Numbered from the stretch's first letter, positions 54,782 through 62,843 are shown. The stretch: DNA of 64,000 bases from Kytococcus sedentarius DSM 20547 (GCF_000023925.1 NC_013169.1:1364001-1428000), one strand, 5' to 3'. Numbers and translations are program-made. The notes: generated from the sequence alone by a model not told the origin.

Positions 54782-56016
54782 CACGGTTTGGGGTCTTGGT
54801 TGATCGTGTCGATGTGCGTGGGAAAGGTATCGACCTTCCGCTCATGTCCGTTTCTCAGTTCCGAGGAGTAATCCGTCGTTCTGAGATCAGCGACGGGCCG
54901 CACCGGGCTGACAGCCTTGATGACTACAAGATCGCGAAACGAGGGGACATCGTGTTCAACAAGATGTCTATCCGAGATGGAGCGATGGGGCTTGCCCGGG
55001 AGGATGGGCTGGTCACGTACCACTACGAGGTGATGCGGCCTCGCCCGGCTGTCGAGGCACGCTACGTCGTTTACCTTATGAAGTCGTCCTGGTTTGGCGG
55101 CGAGTTGATCAAGCGTGAGCGGGGGATCGGTGCGGGAGGCGCAAAGGGTGTCCGGACGACTGAAGTGCCGTTCCGCGTTCTGAGGACCATCGACTGCTAC
55201 ATCCCGACAGTCGAGGGTCAGAGGGCCATCGCTGACTTCCTCGACCGTGAGACTGCACAGATCGACTCCATGATCGAGGCGCAGAACGTGCTAATGCAAG
55301 AACTGCGCGAAAGGCAGCGTGCTGCAATCTCAAACACCATTGACTCAGACGCTTCGCTGCAAAGAGTGCCGCTACGGCGCTTGATCACTGGTATCAGCCA
55401 GGGCTGGTCTCCCCAATGCGAAGACACTCCCGTGGACGATCCGTCGACCCAGTGGTCAGTGCTGAAGGTGGGCTGTGTCAATGGCGGAGTCTTTCGTCCT
55501 GAGCAGAACAAGATGCTGCCCGGGGATTTGGAGCCTCGTCCAGAACTCGGCCTGCGTGCCGGTGACCTGCTCATGTCGCGTGGCAATACCCGAGAGTGGG
55601 TGGGAAGCGCCGCCGTCGTTGATCGGGACTACCCGACCCTCATGTTGAGCGACCTGCTCTACCGGGTCGCGGTCGACCGCTCCTTGGTATCCAGCGAGTA
55701 CGTCGCCCTCGCTCTAAGTACCCGCAAGGCCCGCGATGAGATCGAGATTGCCGCGAAGGGCGCAAGTCACTCGATGCAGAAAGTTTCTCAGGGCGATATC
55801 CGGTCCACGACCATTCCCCTTCGCAGCCTTCAGGCACAAGCAGACGTCGTGAATGAGGCGAGCGCGATAACAGTAAGAGCCGATGCGATGATCTCGGCTG
55901 CGCAAGAGGTCATCGACCTGCTTCGTGAGCGCCGCGAGGCACTCATCACCGCCGCAGTCACCGGCAGGATCGACCCCGAGACCGGCACTGAATGCATCGA
56001 GGAGGGGGCAGCATGA
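54778..56016 (+). CDS. hsdS: Type I restriction-modification specificity subunit HsdS
   Basis: This 412-residue subunit chooses the DNA sequence recognised by the complex. Target domain 1 covers about residues 1-140, conserved helix 1 (G-Q-R-A-I-A-D-F-L-D-R-E-T-A-Q-I-D) about 141-185, target domain 2 about 200-345, and conserved helix 2 (A-Q-A-D-V-V-N-E-A ... L-L-R-E-R-R-E-A-L-I-T-A-A-V) to the end. The recognition site cannot be read from it. GTG start overlaps hsdM; the first target domain begins almost at once, so it may be trimmed at the N-terminus. Codons are less GC-biased than in core genes. Confidence 0.92.
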   Translation: MTRFGVLVDRVDVRGKGIDLPLMSVSQFRGVIRRSEISDGPHRADSLDDYKIAKRGDIVFNKMSIRDGAMGLAREDGLVTYHYEVMRPRPAVEARYVVYLMKSSWFGGELIKRERGIGAGGAKGVRTTEVPFRVLRTIDCYIPTVEGQRAIADFLDRETAQIDSMIEAQNVLMQELRERQRAAISNTIDSDASLQRVPLRRLITGISQGWSPQCEDTPVDDPSTQWSVLKVGCVNGGVFRPEQNKMLPGDLEPRPELGLRAGDLLMSRGNTREWVGSAAVVDRDYPTLMLSDLLYRVAVDRSLVSSEYVALALSTRKARDEIEIAAKGASHSMQKVSQGDIRSTTIPLRSLQAQADVVNEASAITVRADAMISAAQEVIDLLRERREALITAAVTGRIDPETGTECIEEGAA

Positions 56017-59000
56017 CGGACGTCCACAAGGAACTGGCCATGGAGGACGAAGCAGTCGCCCAGTTGGCTACGCAGGGGTGGGTCTACGAGGAGGGCTCTG
56101 CGGCTCGCTACGACAAGCAGCGTGCCCTCTTTCCCGAGGACGTCTTCGCGTGGCTGGAGGCCACCCAGCCGGACGAACTGGCCAAGCACCTGAAGCCGGG
56201 CTTGGACCCTGCCGCTCAGGCGAAGGCTCGCAACGGCATCCTGGACGCCCTCGCTGACACGCTGAGCAACGTCGGTGGCGGTGGGGGCACGCTGACTGTC
56301 ATGCGAAAGGGATTTCGACGCATCTCTTCGCGCTTCCAGATGGTGCAGGCCAAGCCCACTGAGTCCATGAACCCGAAGACGGTCAAGGACTACGAGTCGA
56401 ACATCCTGCGCGTCGTCCGGCAGGTGCACTACTCGACCACCAACGCGAAGAAGTCCATCGACCTGGTGCTGTTCTGCAATGGCATCCCGGTGACGACCAT
56501 CGAATTGAAGACCGAGTTCACCCAGTCCGTGACGCGCGGTCAGGTGCAGTACAAGAACGACCGCGACCCGGGCACGGACGGCAAGGACGTCCTGCTGGCG
56601 TGGGGCAAGCGCGCGCTCGTGCACTTCGTCGTGACCGACAACGAGGTCTCGATGACCACGAAGTTGGCCGGGAGCAAGACCACCTTCCTGCCCTTCAACC
56701 AGGGCAACGGATCAGGCAAGGGCAACCCGCTCAACCCGGACGGTGCACGTACCGAGTACTTCTGGCGGGACGTGCTCGACCCGGATGCCTTCCTGACGAT
56801 CCTGACCAAGTACCTCGTGGTCCGCACGGATGAGAAGCCGGACCCGGTGACGGGTAAGGCGGAGAAGTCCACGTCGCTGCGGTTCCCGCGCTTCCACCAG
56901 TGGGATGCGGTGGAGAGGGTCATCTCGCGGGTGGCGGAGCAGGGGGTGGGTGAGCGGTACCTCATCGAGCACTCGGCTGGCTCGGGCAAGACGGACACCA
57001 TCGTCTGGACGGCGTTCCGGCTCGCGGCGCTGCACGACCAGTCGAACAAGAAGGTCTTCGACTCGGTGATCGTGGTGACCGACCGCAACGTGCTGGACAA
57101 GCAGATGAGCGCAGCCATGCGTCAGTTGGACCCGCACGGCGCGCAGATGGTCCGCATCGACGGGTCCGGGGCGTCGAAGTCCAGTGAACTGGGCGAGGCG
57201 CTGCGGCTGAAGACGCCAATCATCGTGGTGACGATCCAGACTGCGCCCTTCGCGTTGAAGTACCTGCGTGAGCAGGCCGACGCATCGGGCGGGCACTTCG
57301 CGGTCATCGCGGACGAGGCCCACTCGTCCCAGACCGGGACGGCTGCGGCCAAGTTGAAGGCCGTCCTGAGTCCGCAGGAGCAGTCGGACGTTGAGGACGG
57401 CGGGGAGGTCGATGCGCAGACGCTGCTGGCGGCTGAACTACCGCAGCGGGCCGAGACGCCGAACCTGACCTATCTCGCCTTCACGGCGACCCCGAAGTCC
57501 AAGACCCTCGAACTGTTCGGCACACCGGACCCGCAGGACACCGGCGAGGACGGCAACCCGAGGCCCAAGCCGTTCCACCGCTACACGATGCGTCAGGCCA
57601 TCGAGGAGGGCTTCATCCTCGACGTGCTCCAGAACTACACCGAGTACGACGTCGCCTATGAGTTGGGCTTGAAGGTCAAGGACGAGGCCGTCGAGTCCGT
57701 CGACAAGGAGGCCGCTCGCAAGGCCGCTCAGCGCTGGGTGATGCTGCACGAGCACAACATCTCCCAGAAGGTCGACATCATCATTCGGCACTTCCGCGAG
57801 AACATCGCCGGGATGCTGGGTGGCACCGCCAAGGCGATGATCGTGACCTCCTCGCGCAAGCACGCCCTGCGGTACTACAACGCCATCGAGCGGTACGTGG
57901 CCAAGCACGGCTACGACGACGTGCATGCCTTGGTCGCCTTCTCCGGCAAGGTCACCGTCGCCGACGACGACACCGACGTCAGGCCCGACGACCTGCTCGG
58001 CGTGGGTGAGTACACCGAGGCGAGCGTCAACACCGGCACGAAGAACAAGGCGCTGGACGACGCCTTCAATGGCCCCGCCTACCAAGTGATGATCGTGGCC
58101 AACAAGTTCCAGGTCGGCTTCGACCAGCCGCTGTTGTGCGCGATGTACGTCGACAAGCGACTCGACGGCGTGATGGCCGTCCAGACCCTCTCGCGCCTCA
58201 ACCGCACCTGGGCGGGCAAGGACCACGTGTACGTCCTCGACTTCGTGAACAAGGGCGAGGACATCCTCGCGGCATTCCAGCCGTACTACGAGGGGGCCGA
58301 GTTGGGGGCCGTCACCGACCCCGACCTGCCGAACCGCCTCGCGGTGAAACTGGACGACGTGGGCAGGGACCGCATCTACACGATGGCCGAGATCGAGGCT
58401 GCCGCTGTCGCCGCGACCGATCCCAACGGAACGCACAAGGCGCTGACTGCCGCCATCGACCCGGCAACGGAGCGCTTCGGTGATCTGCTGAGGCAGGCCC
58501 GGGAGGACAAGGACGACGAGGAGCGAACGCGGCTGGAGGGCTTCCGTTCGGACCTGTCCAACTACGTGAACGCCTACGACTTCCTTTCGCAGATCGTCCC
58601 CTACGACCTGGAGATGGAGAGCCGCTCGATCTACTACCGCATGCTCGCCAAGCGTCTGCGGGATGAGAACTCCGGCATCGTCGTGGAGATCGGCCCGGTC
58701 GCCCTGGCCAAGTACAAGGTCGAGAGCAAGGGCGCTCGGACGCTCGACCTGACGTCCGGGCAGGCCACTCCGTTGAGCCCGCTGGCTGAGATGGGCACCG
58801 CCGAGGCGCGTGAGCGGGAGCAGGCCCATTGGGCGGACATCATCGACGCCATCAACTCCCTCTTCGCGGACAGCGGCCTGAGCCCCGACGACGCGGTGCC
58901 CGAGATCGAAGGCATCCTCAGGGACGCGAAAAGAGACCCGGACCTCGTGGCGAAGGCCAAGGCCAACAGCGACGCCGACTTCAACGCTGACAACACGGTC

Positions 59001-59234
59001 GTGGCCTCGGTGCTGAGCAAGTTCATCGACCGCCGCGAGAAGAGCGAGGAGATCGTCAACGCTCTGCTGAAGGGGCAGAATATGGACACGTTCGCCCAAC
59101 TGCTCGCCATGCTCGGCTTCCGGGAGTACCTCGCCACCGTCGACTACCACTTCCCGAATGAGAACGTCGCTGTCGAGGTCGAGGCTCAACACTCTCCATC
59201 GACTGCCAAGGCCAATGAGGGGGCCAGGGCATGA
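56013..59234 (+). CDS. hsdR: Type I restriction endonuclease subunit HsdR
   Basis: This 1073-residue motor-nuclease has an N-terminal PD-(D/E)xK nuclease (S-I-D-L-V-L-F-C-N-G near 149, I-E-L-K near 163-166). The SF2 translocase shows Walker A S-A-G-S-G-K-T near 322, D-E-A-H near 434, F-T-A-T-P motif III near 490, and Q-T-L-S-R-L-N-R motif VI near 730. A C-terminal helical domain binds HsdM/S. It pumps DNA and cuts unmethylated invaders. GGAGG precedes the ATG, which overlaps hsdS (ATGA). The next small gene overlaps its stop by ATGA. Confidence 0.95.
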   Translation: MTDVHKELAMEDEAVAQLATQGWVYEEGSAARYDKQRALFPEDVFAWLEATQPDELAKHLKPGLDPAAQAKARNGILDALADTLSNVGGGGGTLTVMRKGFRRISSRFQMVQAKPTESMNPKTVKDYESNILRVVRQVHYSTTNAKKSIDLVLFCNGIPVTTIELKTEFTQSVTRGQVQYKNDRDPGTDGKDVLLAWGKRALVHFVVTDNEVSMTTKLAGSKTTFLPFNQGNGSGKGNPLNPDGARTEYFWRDVLDPDAFLTILTKYLVVRTDEKPDPVTGKAEKSTSLRFPRFHQWDAVERVISRVAEQGVGERYLIEHSAGSGKTDTIVWTAFRLAALHDQSNKKVFDSVIVVTDRNVLDKQMSAAMRQLDPHGAQMVRIDGSGASKSSELGEALRLKTPIIVVTIQTAPFALKYLREQADASGGHFAVIADEAHSSQTGTAAAKLKAVLSPQEQSDVEDGGEVDAQTLLAAELPQRAETPNLTYLAFTATPKSKTLELFGTPDPQDTGEDGNPRPKPFHRYTMRQAIEEGFILDVLQNYTEYDVAYELGLKVKDEAVESVDKEAARKAAQRWVMLHEHNISQKVDIIIRHFRENIAGMLGGTAKAMIVTSSRKHALRYYNAIERYVAKHGYDDVHALVAFSGKVTVADDDTDVRPDDLLGVGEYTEASVNTGTKNKALDDAFNGPAYQVMIVANKFQVGFDQPLLCAMYVDKRLDGVMAVQTLSRLNRTWAGKDHVYVLDFVNKGEDILAAFQPYYEGAELGAVTDPDLPNRLAVKLDDVGRDRIYTMAEIEAAAVAATDPNGTHKALTAAIDPATERFGDLLRQAREDKDDEERTRLEGFRSDLSNYVNAYDFLSQIVPYDLEMESRSIYYRMLAKRLRDENSGIVVEIGPVALAKYKVESKGARTLDLTSGQATPLSPLAEMGTAEAREREQAHWADIIDAINSLFADSGLSPDDAVPEIEGILRDAKRDPDLVAKAKANSDADFNADNTVVASVLSKFIDRREKSEEIVNALLKGQNMDTFAQLLAMLGFREYLATVDYHFPNENVAVEVEAQHSPSTAKANEGARA

Positions 59235-59500
59235 ACGTCCCGTTCGAGATCACATCCGGCCCCGGACAGTCCTACTTGATGCGTAACGTCAGCGACCAGA
59301 CGGTCGACCTCGTGACCGTGACTGTGGATCACCCAGAGGGTCTGACGCGGGACCTTCCATCCGAAGACACGTTCGGTCCCGGAGCCTCGAAGAAGTTCCT
59401 TGTGCTGGCCACGTGGCAGACCGGAAGGCCGGTCGAGGTGCTCGTGTCGTGGGACGTGCACCCCACCCCGTACGCCCTTCCCCTGCCTCCGAAGAACTGA
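59231..59500 (+). CDS. Small beta-rich protein coupled to hsdR
   Basis: This 89-residue protein with no signal or membrane helix has alternating strands (F-E-I-T-S-G-P-G-Q-S-Y-L-M-R-N, K-K-F-L-V-L-A-T-W) and ends in V-S-W-D-V-H, suggesting an immunoglobulin-like fold. The ATG overlaps the hsdR stop by ATGA, so it is translated with the restriction operon. No family is recognised. It could modulate HsdR or be an anti-phage accessory; both are guesses. Confidence 0.65.
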   Translation: MNVPFEITSGPGQSYLMRNVSDQTVDLVTVTVDHPEGLTRDLPSEDTFGPGASKKFLVLATWQTGRPVEVLVSWDVHPTPYALPLPPKN

Positions 59501-59504
59501 ACTC

Positions 59505-60017
59505 GTGCCGGACTGGATAGCCGCTGGAGCCGGTCTTGGGGGTGCGGTTGTTGCTCTGATCGCGTTCATCTGGGGACGGGTGGACATCTACAAGGAGCGT
59601 GCAGCGCGGCAGGAGTCCGACGCGCGCTCGCAGGCCATGGCGAACAGCATGGACCGTATGACCAGGGCGGTGGAGACTATGGCCGATACTGCCTCCACGC
59701 CCGCGCAGGTCGAGGCCGCGTCCGCTCAGGCGCGCAATTCCATCCGGTGGAGGATCAGGCAGGTGGACCGAACTTCGAACCGCGTCGTCTATGAGTTGGT
59801 CAACGCCGGAGATGGCATTGCGACGGGCGTGAGCGCGTCCGCCCCCGAGGGCTACAACGCGGCGAACATGCTGCACAAACTCCCTGTGGACGCGACGGTG
59901 CATCCCCACGAGGGTGTCCGGTTCTACCTCACCATGAGGATGTCGGTCGTGCCCATGGCCAGCATGCAGGTGCGCTGGGACGGGGGCGATGAGATGGTCC
60001 CAGTCACCGACCTCTGA
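59505..60017 (+). CDS. Small membrane protein with coiled stalk and beta domain
   Basis: This 170-residue protein has one N-terminal transmembrane helix (about residues 5-24, G-A-G-L-G-G-A-V-V-A-L-I-A-F-I-W-G) and a charged helical stalk with many Met and Glu (R-M-T-R-A-V-E-T-M-A-D). A beta-rich C-terminal domain (R-N-S-I-R-W-R-I-R-Q-V, V-V-Y-E-L-V-N-A-G-D-G) resembles the preceding protein in predicted fold. GTG start at 59505, 4 bases after that gene. The orientation in the membrane is unclear; the function is unknown. Confidence 0.6.
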   Translation: MPDWIAAGAGLGGAVVALIAFIWGRVDIYKERAARQESDARSQAMANSMDRMTRAVETMADTASTPAQVEAASAQARNSIRWRIRQVDRTSNRVVYELVNAGDGIATGVSASAPEGYNAANMLHKLPVDATVHPHEGVRFYLTMRMSVVPMASMQVRWDGGDEMVPVTDL

Positions 60018-60055
60018 GGCCGGACCGGGCGAAACTACAGCCGTGTCATTGGCAC

Positions 60056-60132
60056 CAACTAGACTTGCCCGCAAGAGCACCGAAGCCCCGGACTCTCCGG
60101 GGTGGGAGCATCCAGGGCTTGGCGTCTAGTTG
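60056..60132. other. Foldable 77-base element with nested inverted repeats
   Basis: CAACTAGAC (60056-60064) pairs perfectly with GTCTAGTTG (60124-60132). Inside lie hairpins CTTG/CAAG, CCCCGG/CCGGGG and an AAGCCC/GGGCTT helix. Two further CTAG sites follow by 60155. It could be a small RNA, an attenuator before the next small genes, or a protein binding site. It lacks a T-loop, so it is not a tRNA. Confidence 0.4.
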
Positions 60133-60212
60133 GGCGAACTAGGACTCCGACTCTAGTCGCTTCCGTGGCAGTGCTCCCAAATGGGCCTCGGCCCAGAACG
60201 GAGGCGAGCCAG

Positions 60213-60422
60213 ATGGCACGCACCGCGAGTAGGAGCGCCCGCACCGGACGCTTCGTGAGCGCTTCGACGGCACGTCGGAGCCCCCGGACCACCTCAACCG
60301 AGCGCATCGGTCGGGGCACGTCCAACAAGACGACCGTCAACCGATCCACGATCACCGGACGGTTCGTCAAGGAGTCCACGGCCCAGCGTCACCCGGGCAC
60401 GACGATCAGTCAGCAGGTCTGA
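60213..60422 (+). CDS. Small basic protein with duplicated T-G-R-F-V motif
   Basis: This 69-residue very basic protein is built of two similar halves: A-R-T-G-R-F-V-S-A-S-T-A-R-R near the start and T-I-T-G-R-F-V-K-E-S-T-A-Q-R near the end, each followed by a P-x-T-T stretch. GGAGG stands 9 bases before the ATG at 60213. Similar short R-T/S-rich proteins occur in actinobacterial accessory DNA without known function; DNA or RNA binding is possible from its charge. Confidence 0.6.
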   Translation: MARTASRSARTGRFVSASTARRSPRTTSTERIGRGTSNKTTVNRSTITGRFVKESTAQRHPGTTISQQV

Positions 60423-60424
60423 TC

Positions 60425-60688
60425 ATGGGCTCAGGCTTCAAGCTGTCTGGCAACTTCGAGCGCGATCTCAACCGGATGGTTCAAGGCACCGTGAAGGACA
60501 TCGCCTCTGACTACCAGAAGATGTTCGACTCCCTGCTGCGCAGGTACGAGGGACGGCCCGTCTCCGAGATCAAGCCCGTGCTCCGGCGCGAGTGGTCCCG
60601 CATTGGCGGCTCGATCTCCGATCCGGAGTTGACCGACTACGCGACGCTCATCAGTGAGGGCACTCGCATCCAGATGAAGGTCAAGTAG
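60425..60688 (+). CDS. Small helical protein of the defence island
   Basis: This 87-residue mostly helical protein (F-E-R-D-L-N-R-M-V-Q-G-T-V-K-D-I, then Y-Q-K-M-F-D-S-L-L-R-R-Y) has a conserved-looking P-V-S-E-I-K-P-V-L-R-R-E-W. It starts 2 bases after the preceding gene's stop and is probably co-transcribed with it. No family is recognised. A GC hairpin follows at 60697-60739. Confidence 0.55.
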   Translation: MGSGFKLSGNFERDLNRMVQGTVKDIASDYQKMFDSLLRRYEGRPVSEIKPVLRREWSRIGGSISDPELTDYATLISEGTRIQMKVK

Positions 60689-60696
60689 GAGGTCGG

Positions 60697-60739
60697 GTCG
60701 GGGCGCGGCGGCGAGGGGAAGCGCCCGGTGCGCCCCGAC
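60697..60739 (+). terminator. Hairpin between the small genes and the TIR operon
   Basis: GTCGGGGCGC pairs perfectly with GCGCCCCGAC across 23 bases. A second hairpin around GCAC/GTGC follows near 60755-60773. These may end upstream transcription and insulate the TIR operon. Confidence 0.5.
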
Positions 60740-60812
60740 TGCTCTCGGCACGGACAGGGCTGTCGGTGCTCGGTGATAAGCATGACCTCGACATCGACAG
60801 AGAGGACCTGAC

Positions 60813-61190
60813 ATGGCCAACAAGACCGTCTTCATCGCCTTCGCCAAGGAGGACGAGAGGACTCGTGACCTCTTCGTCGGACAGCGAAAGTTGGGCAACA
60901 CGCCTTACGACTGGACCGACATGAGCGTCAAGAACCCCTACGACACGGAGTGGAAGGAGCGGGTCCGGACACGCATCCGCCGCTCCGATGGGGTCATCGC
61001 CCTCATCAGCAGCAGCACCCCAAACGCAGCCGGGCAGTTGTGGGAGATCAAGTGCGCTCGTGAGGAGGACAAGCCGCTCCTCGGCATCTGGATCGAGGAC
61101 GGCTACCGGACCAAGCCCGTGCAGATGGGGACGGCTCCATGCAAGACCTGGACCTGGCAGAACGTCGGGGACTTCATCGACGGGCTCTGA
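60813..61190 (+). CDS. TIR-domain protein, Thoeris ThsB-like
   Basis: This 125-residue protein consists of one TIR-like domain of the ThsB type: first strand T-V-F-I-A-F-A-K-E-D, the D-W-K/E-R-V-R-T-R-I-R-R-S-D segment of helix B, strand G-V-I-A-L-I-S-S-S-T, and helix C with W-E-I-K (Glu78 is the candidate catalytic residue), then P-L-L-G-I-W. ThsB proteins sense infection and turn NAD+ into a cyclic signal. GAGAGGA is 6 bases before the ATG. It stands one base upstream of the caspase-like gene, so they share an operon. Confidence 0.85.
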   Translation: MANKTVFIAFAKEDERTRDLFVGQRKLGNTPYDWTDMSVKNPYDTEWKERVRTRIRRSDGVIALISSSTPNAAGQLWEIKCAREEDKPLLGIWIEDGYRTKPVQMGTAPCKTWTWQNVGDFIDGL

Positions 61191-61191
61191 C

Positions 61192-62169
61192 GTGCTGCGA
61201 CGCGCACTCGTGGTCGGCATCGACCACTATCCGGCCTTCGGCAACCTCGGGGGCTGTGTGAATGATGCCGTGGCCCTCACGCCGGTCTTGGCGCGCAACG
61301 AGGACGACACCCCCAACTTCGAGGTGAAGACCCTCACCGCCGCAGTCGGGACCGGCCACGTCAGCCGCGACGATCTGCTGGAGGCGTTGGACCGCCTGTT
61401 CGCCCCCGGCGTCCACATGTCGCTCCTCTACTTCGCTGGACACGGCGCACAGGTCGCGGATGGGGCCGACGTCACTCTCGTGACCTCTGACGGCACTCAG
61501 CAAACACCTGGCGTCAGGTTCAGCGAGGTCATGGAGAGGATCAACGCCTGCGACCAAGAGGTCGCGGTGATCCTTGACTGCTGCTTCTCGGGTGGGGCGG
61601 GTGGTGTCCCTGCCGCCATGACCGCCGGTTCAGTCCTGCGGCAAGGGGTCTCGATGCTCACGGCAAGCCGAGCAGATCAGACGTCTGCGGAGACCCCTGA
61701 CGGGCGCGGGCAGTTCTCCGCCTACCTGGAGGGTGCGCTCGAAGGTGGAGCAGCCGACGTCTTGGGCCACCTGACGTTGGCGGGTCTCTACTCCTATCTG
61801 TCCGAGGCGTTTGGGACCTGGGACCAACGCCCCATGTTCAAGGCGAATGTCGACCACCTGCAAGATATCCGTCGTTGCGACCCTGCCGTACCACTTTCGA
61901 CACTGCGAAGGCTTCCCAAGTGGTTCCCGACGCCGGACCACGTGTTCCCCCTCGATCCCTCATACGAGCCGGACAAGCGCGACTCAGGCTTGGAGCCCCA
62001 TCCTGAGCACGAGGCAGTGTTCAAGCAACTCCAGAAGTGCGCGTCCGCGAAGTTGATGGAGCCGGTGGGGGCTGACCACATGTTCTTCGCCGCGATGCAG
62101 AGCGAGGGTTGTCGGCTCACACCCCTCGGAAGGCACTATCGCCACATGGCCTCCGAGGACCGACTATGA
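61192..62169 (+). CDS. Caspase-like (peptidase C14) effector
   Basis: This 325-residue protein has an N-terminal caspase fold (about residues 1-210): strand A-L-V-V-G-I-D-H-Y, catalytic His84 in Y-F-A-G-H-G-A and catalytic Cys131 in L-D-C-C-F-S-G. The C-terminal region (about 225-325) holds two clusters, F-P-L-D-P-S-Y-E-P-D and K-L-M-E-P-V-G-A-D-H-M-F-F-A-A-M, ending L-T-P-L-G-R-H-Y, and may bind the TIR signal. In type IV Thoeris a TIR product switches on such a protease, killing infected cells. GTG start at 61192; overlaps the next gene by ATGA. Confidence 0.85.
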   Translation: MLRRALVVGIDHYPAFGNLGGCVNDAVALTPVLARNEDDTPNFEVKTLTAAVGTGHVSRDDLLEALDRLFAPGVHMSLLYFAGHGAQVADGADVTLVTSDGTQQTPGVRFSEVMERINACDQEVAVILDCCFSGGAGGVPAAMTAGSVLRQGVSMLTASRADQTSAETPDGRGQFSAYLEGALEGGAADVLGHLTLAGLYSYLSEAFGTWDQRPMFKANVDHLQDIRRCDPAVPLSTLRRLPKWFPTPDHVFPLDPSYEPDKRDSGLEPHPEHEAVFKQLQKCASAKLMEPVGADHMFFAAMQSEGCRLTPLGRHYRHMASEDRL

Positions 62170-62636
62170 CGATCTACGCAGTCTCGGGCCACCAAGAGGC
62201 ACCGCAGTCGGTCTGGAGTCTGCTGGCGGCCCGGCTGCCAGCCATCCTTGGTGGCCCACCGTTCGTAGGGGCATCCAGTCTGGCTGCCGGGGCTGATCAG
62301 AAGTTTGCCGAGGAGGTCTTGGGCCTAGGCGGACGACTGCACGTCATCCTGCCCTGCTCGAACTATGAGTCATCGTTCGAGCAGGAGACTGACCTCCTTC
62401 AGTTCAGAGCGCTCCTGTCGAGGGCTTCCGAGGTCGAGACGTTGGACTTCGCGGAGCCGACTGAAGATGCCTACCTGGCTGCCGGGAAGCGCGTTGTCGA
62501 CCTCTGCGACGTCCTCGTGGCCGTCTGGGACGGCCTCCCCGCACAAGGGAAGGGCGGGACGGCTGATGCAGTCGCCTACGCGCATTCGCTCAGCAAGCCG
62601 GTCACCGTGATCTGGCCTCCAGGGGTCCGCCGATAG
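62166..62636 (+). CDS. SLOG-like Rossmann protein, putative signal-binding partner
   Basis: This 156-residue Rossmann-like protein resembles the SLOG/LOG-DprA superfamily. Features are A-V-S-G-H-Q at the start, V-G-A-S-S-L-A-A-G-A-D-Q-K-F-A near residue 34-48, R-L-H-V-I-L-P, C-D-V-L-V-A-V-W-D-G and the glycine-rich G-K-G-G-T-A-D-A-V-A-Y-A near residue 128-139. SLOG domains bind NAD-derived and related nucleotides, and in ThsA of classical Thoeris one senses the TIR product. The start overlaps the caspase stop (ATGA), tying it to the TIR-caspase pair. Its exact role is inferred. Confidence 0.72.
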   Translation: MTIYAVSGHQEAPQSVWSLLAARLPAILGGPPFVGASSLAAGADQKFAEEVLGLGGRLHVILPCSNYESSFEQETDLLQFRALLSRASEVETLDFAEPTEDAYLAAGKRVVDLCDVLVAVWDGLPAQGKGGTADAVAYAHSLSKPVTVIWPPGVRR

Positions 62637-62651
62637 TCGGGGTTGGTGAGG

Positions 62652-62843
62652 CTACGAACCGCCGACCCACGCCTCCTCCAGGAGCACCGAGGCCACGACG
62701 TACTCCACCCTGTCCCGGTCGAGCGTGGGGGAGACGCGGACGAGATGCTCGGCGGCCACCTCCGCGACTGCGAACGCTCTCGTAATCACGGCCTGTTGAG
62801 ACGGGTCGACGGGGATGCTGGCGGGGCTGGACGGCTCTCTCAT
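62652..62843 (-). CDS. Possible small helical protein, convergent with the TIR operon
   Basis: This 63-residue frame encodes one amphipathic helical stretch (Q-Q-A-V-I-T-R-A-F-A-V-A-E-V-A-A-E-H-L) followed by R-D-R-V-E-Y-V-V-A-S-V-L-L-E-E-A. The ATG at 62843 lies 8 bases after a minus-strand TACAGT, fitting a leaderless start. Its stop is 15 bases from the SLOG gene stop. No family is recognised; it may mark the island's right part. The following bases 62844-63021 contain no gene. Confidence 0.45.
   Translation of the reverse strand: MREPSSPASIPVDPSQQAVITRAFAVAEVAAEHLVRVSPTLDRDRVEYVVASVLLEEAWVGGS

Noticed and set aside
54778-56016. hsdS as two half-genes or a phase-variable shufflon
   Set aside because: A single uninterrupted frame holds both target domains, and no inverted copies of hsdS or recombinase gene are nearby.
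60056-60132. Possible tRNA or tRNA relic in the 77-base foldable element
   Set aside because: No T-arm consensus GGTTCRANNCC, no U33-like base before the loop triplet and no CCA; size alone is tRNA-like.
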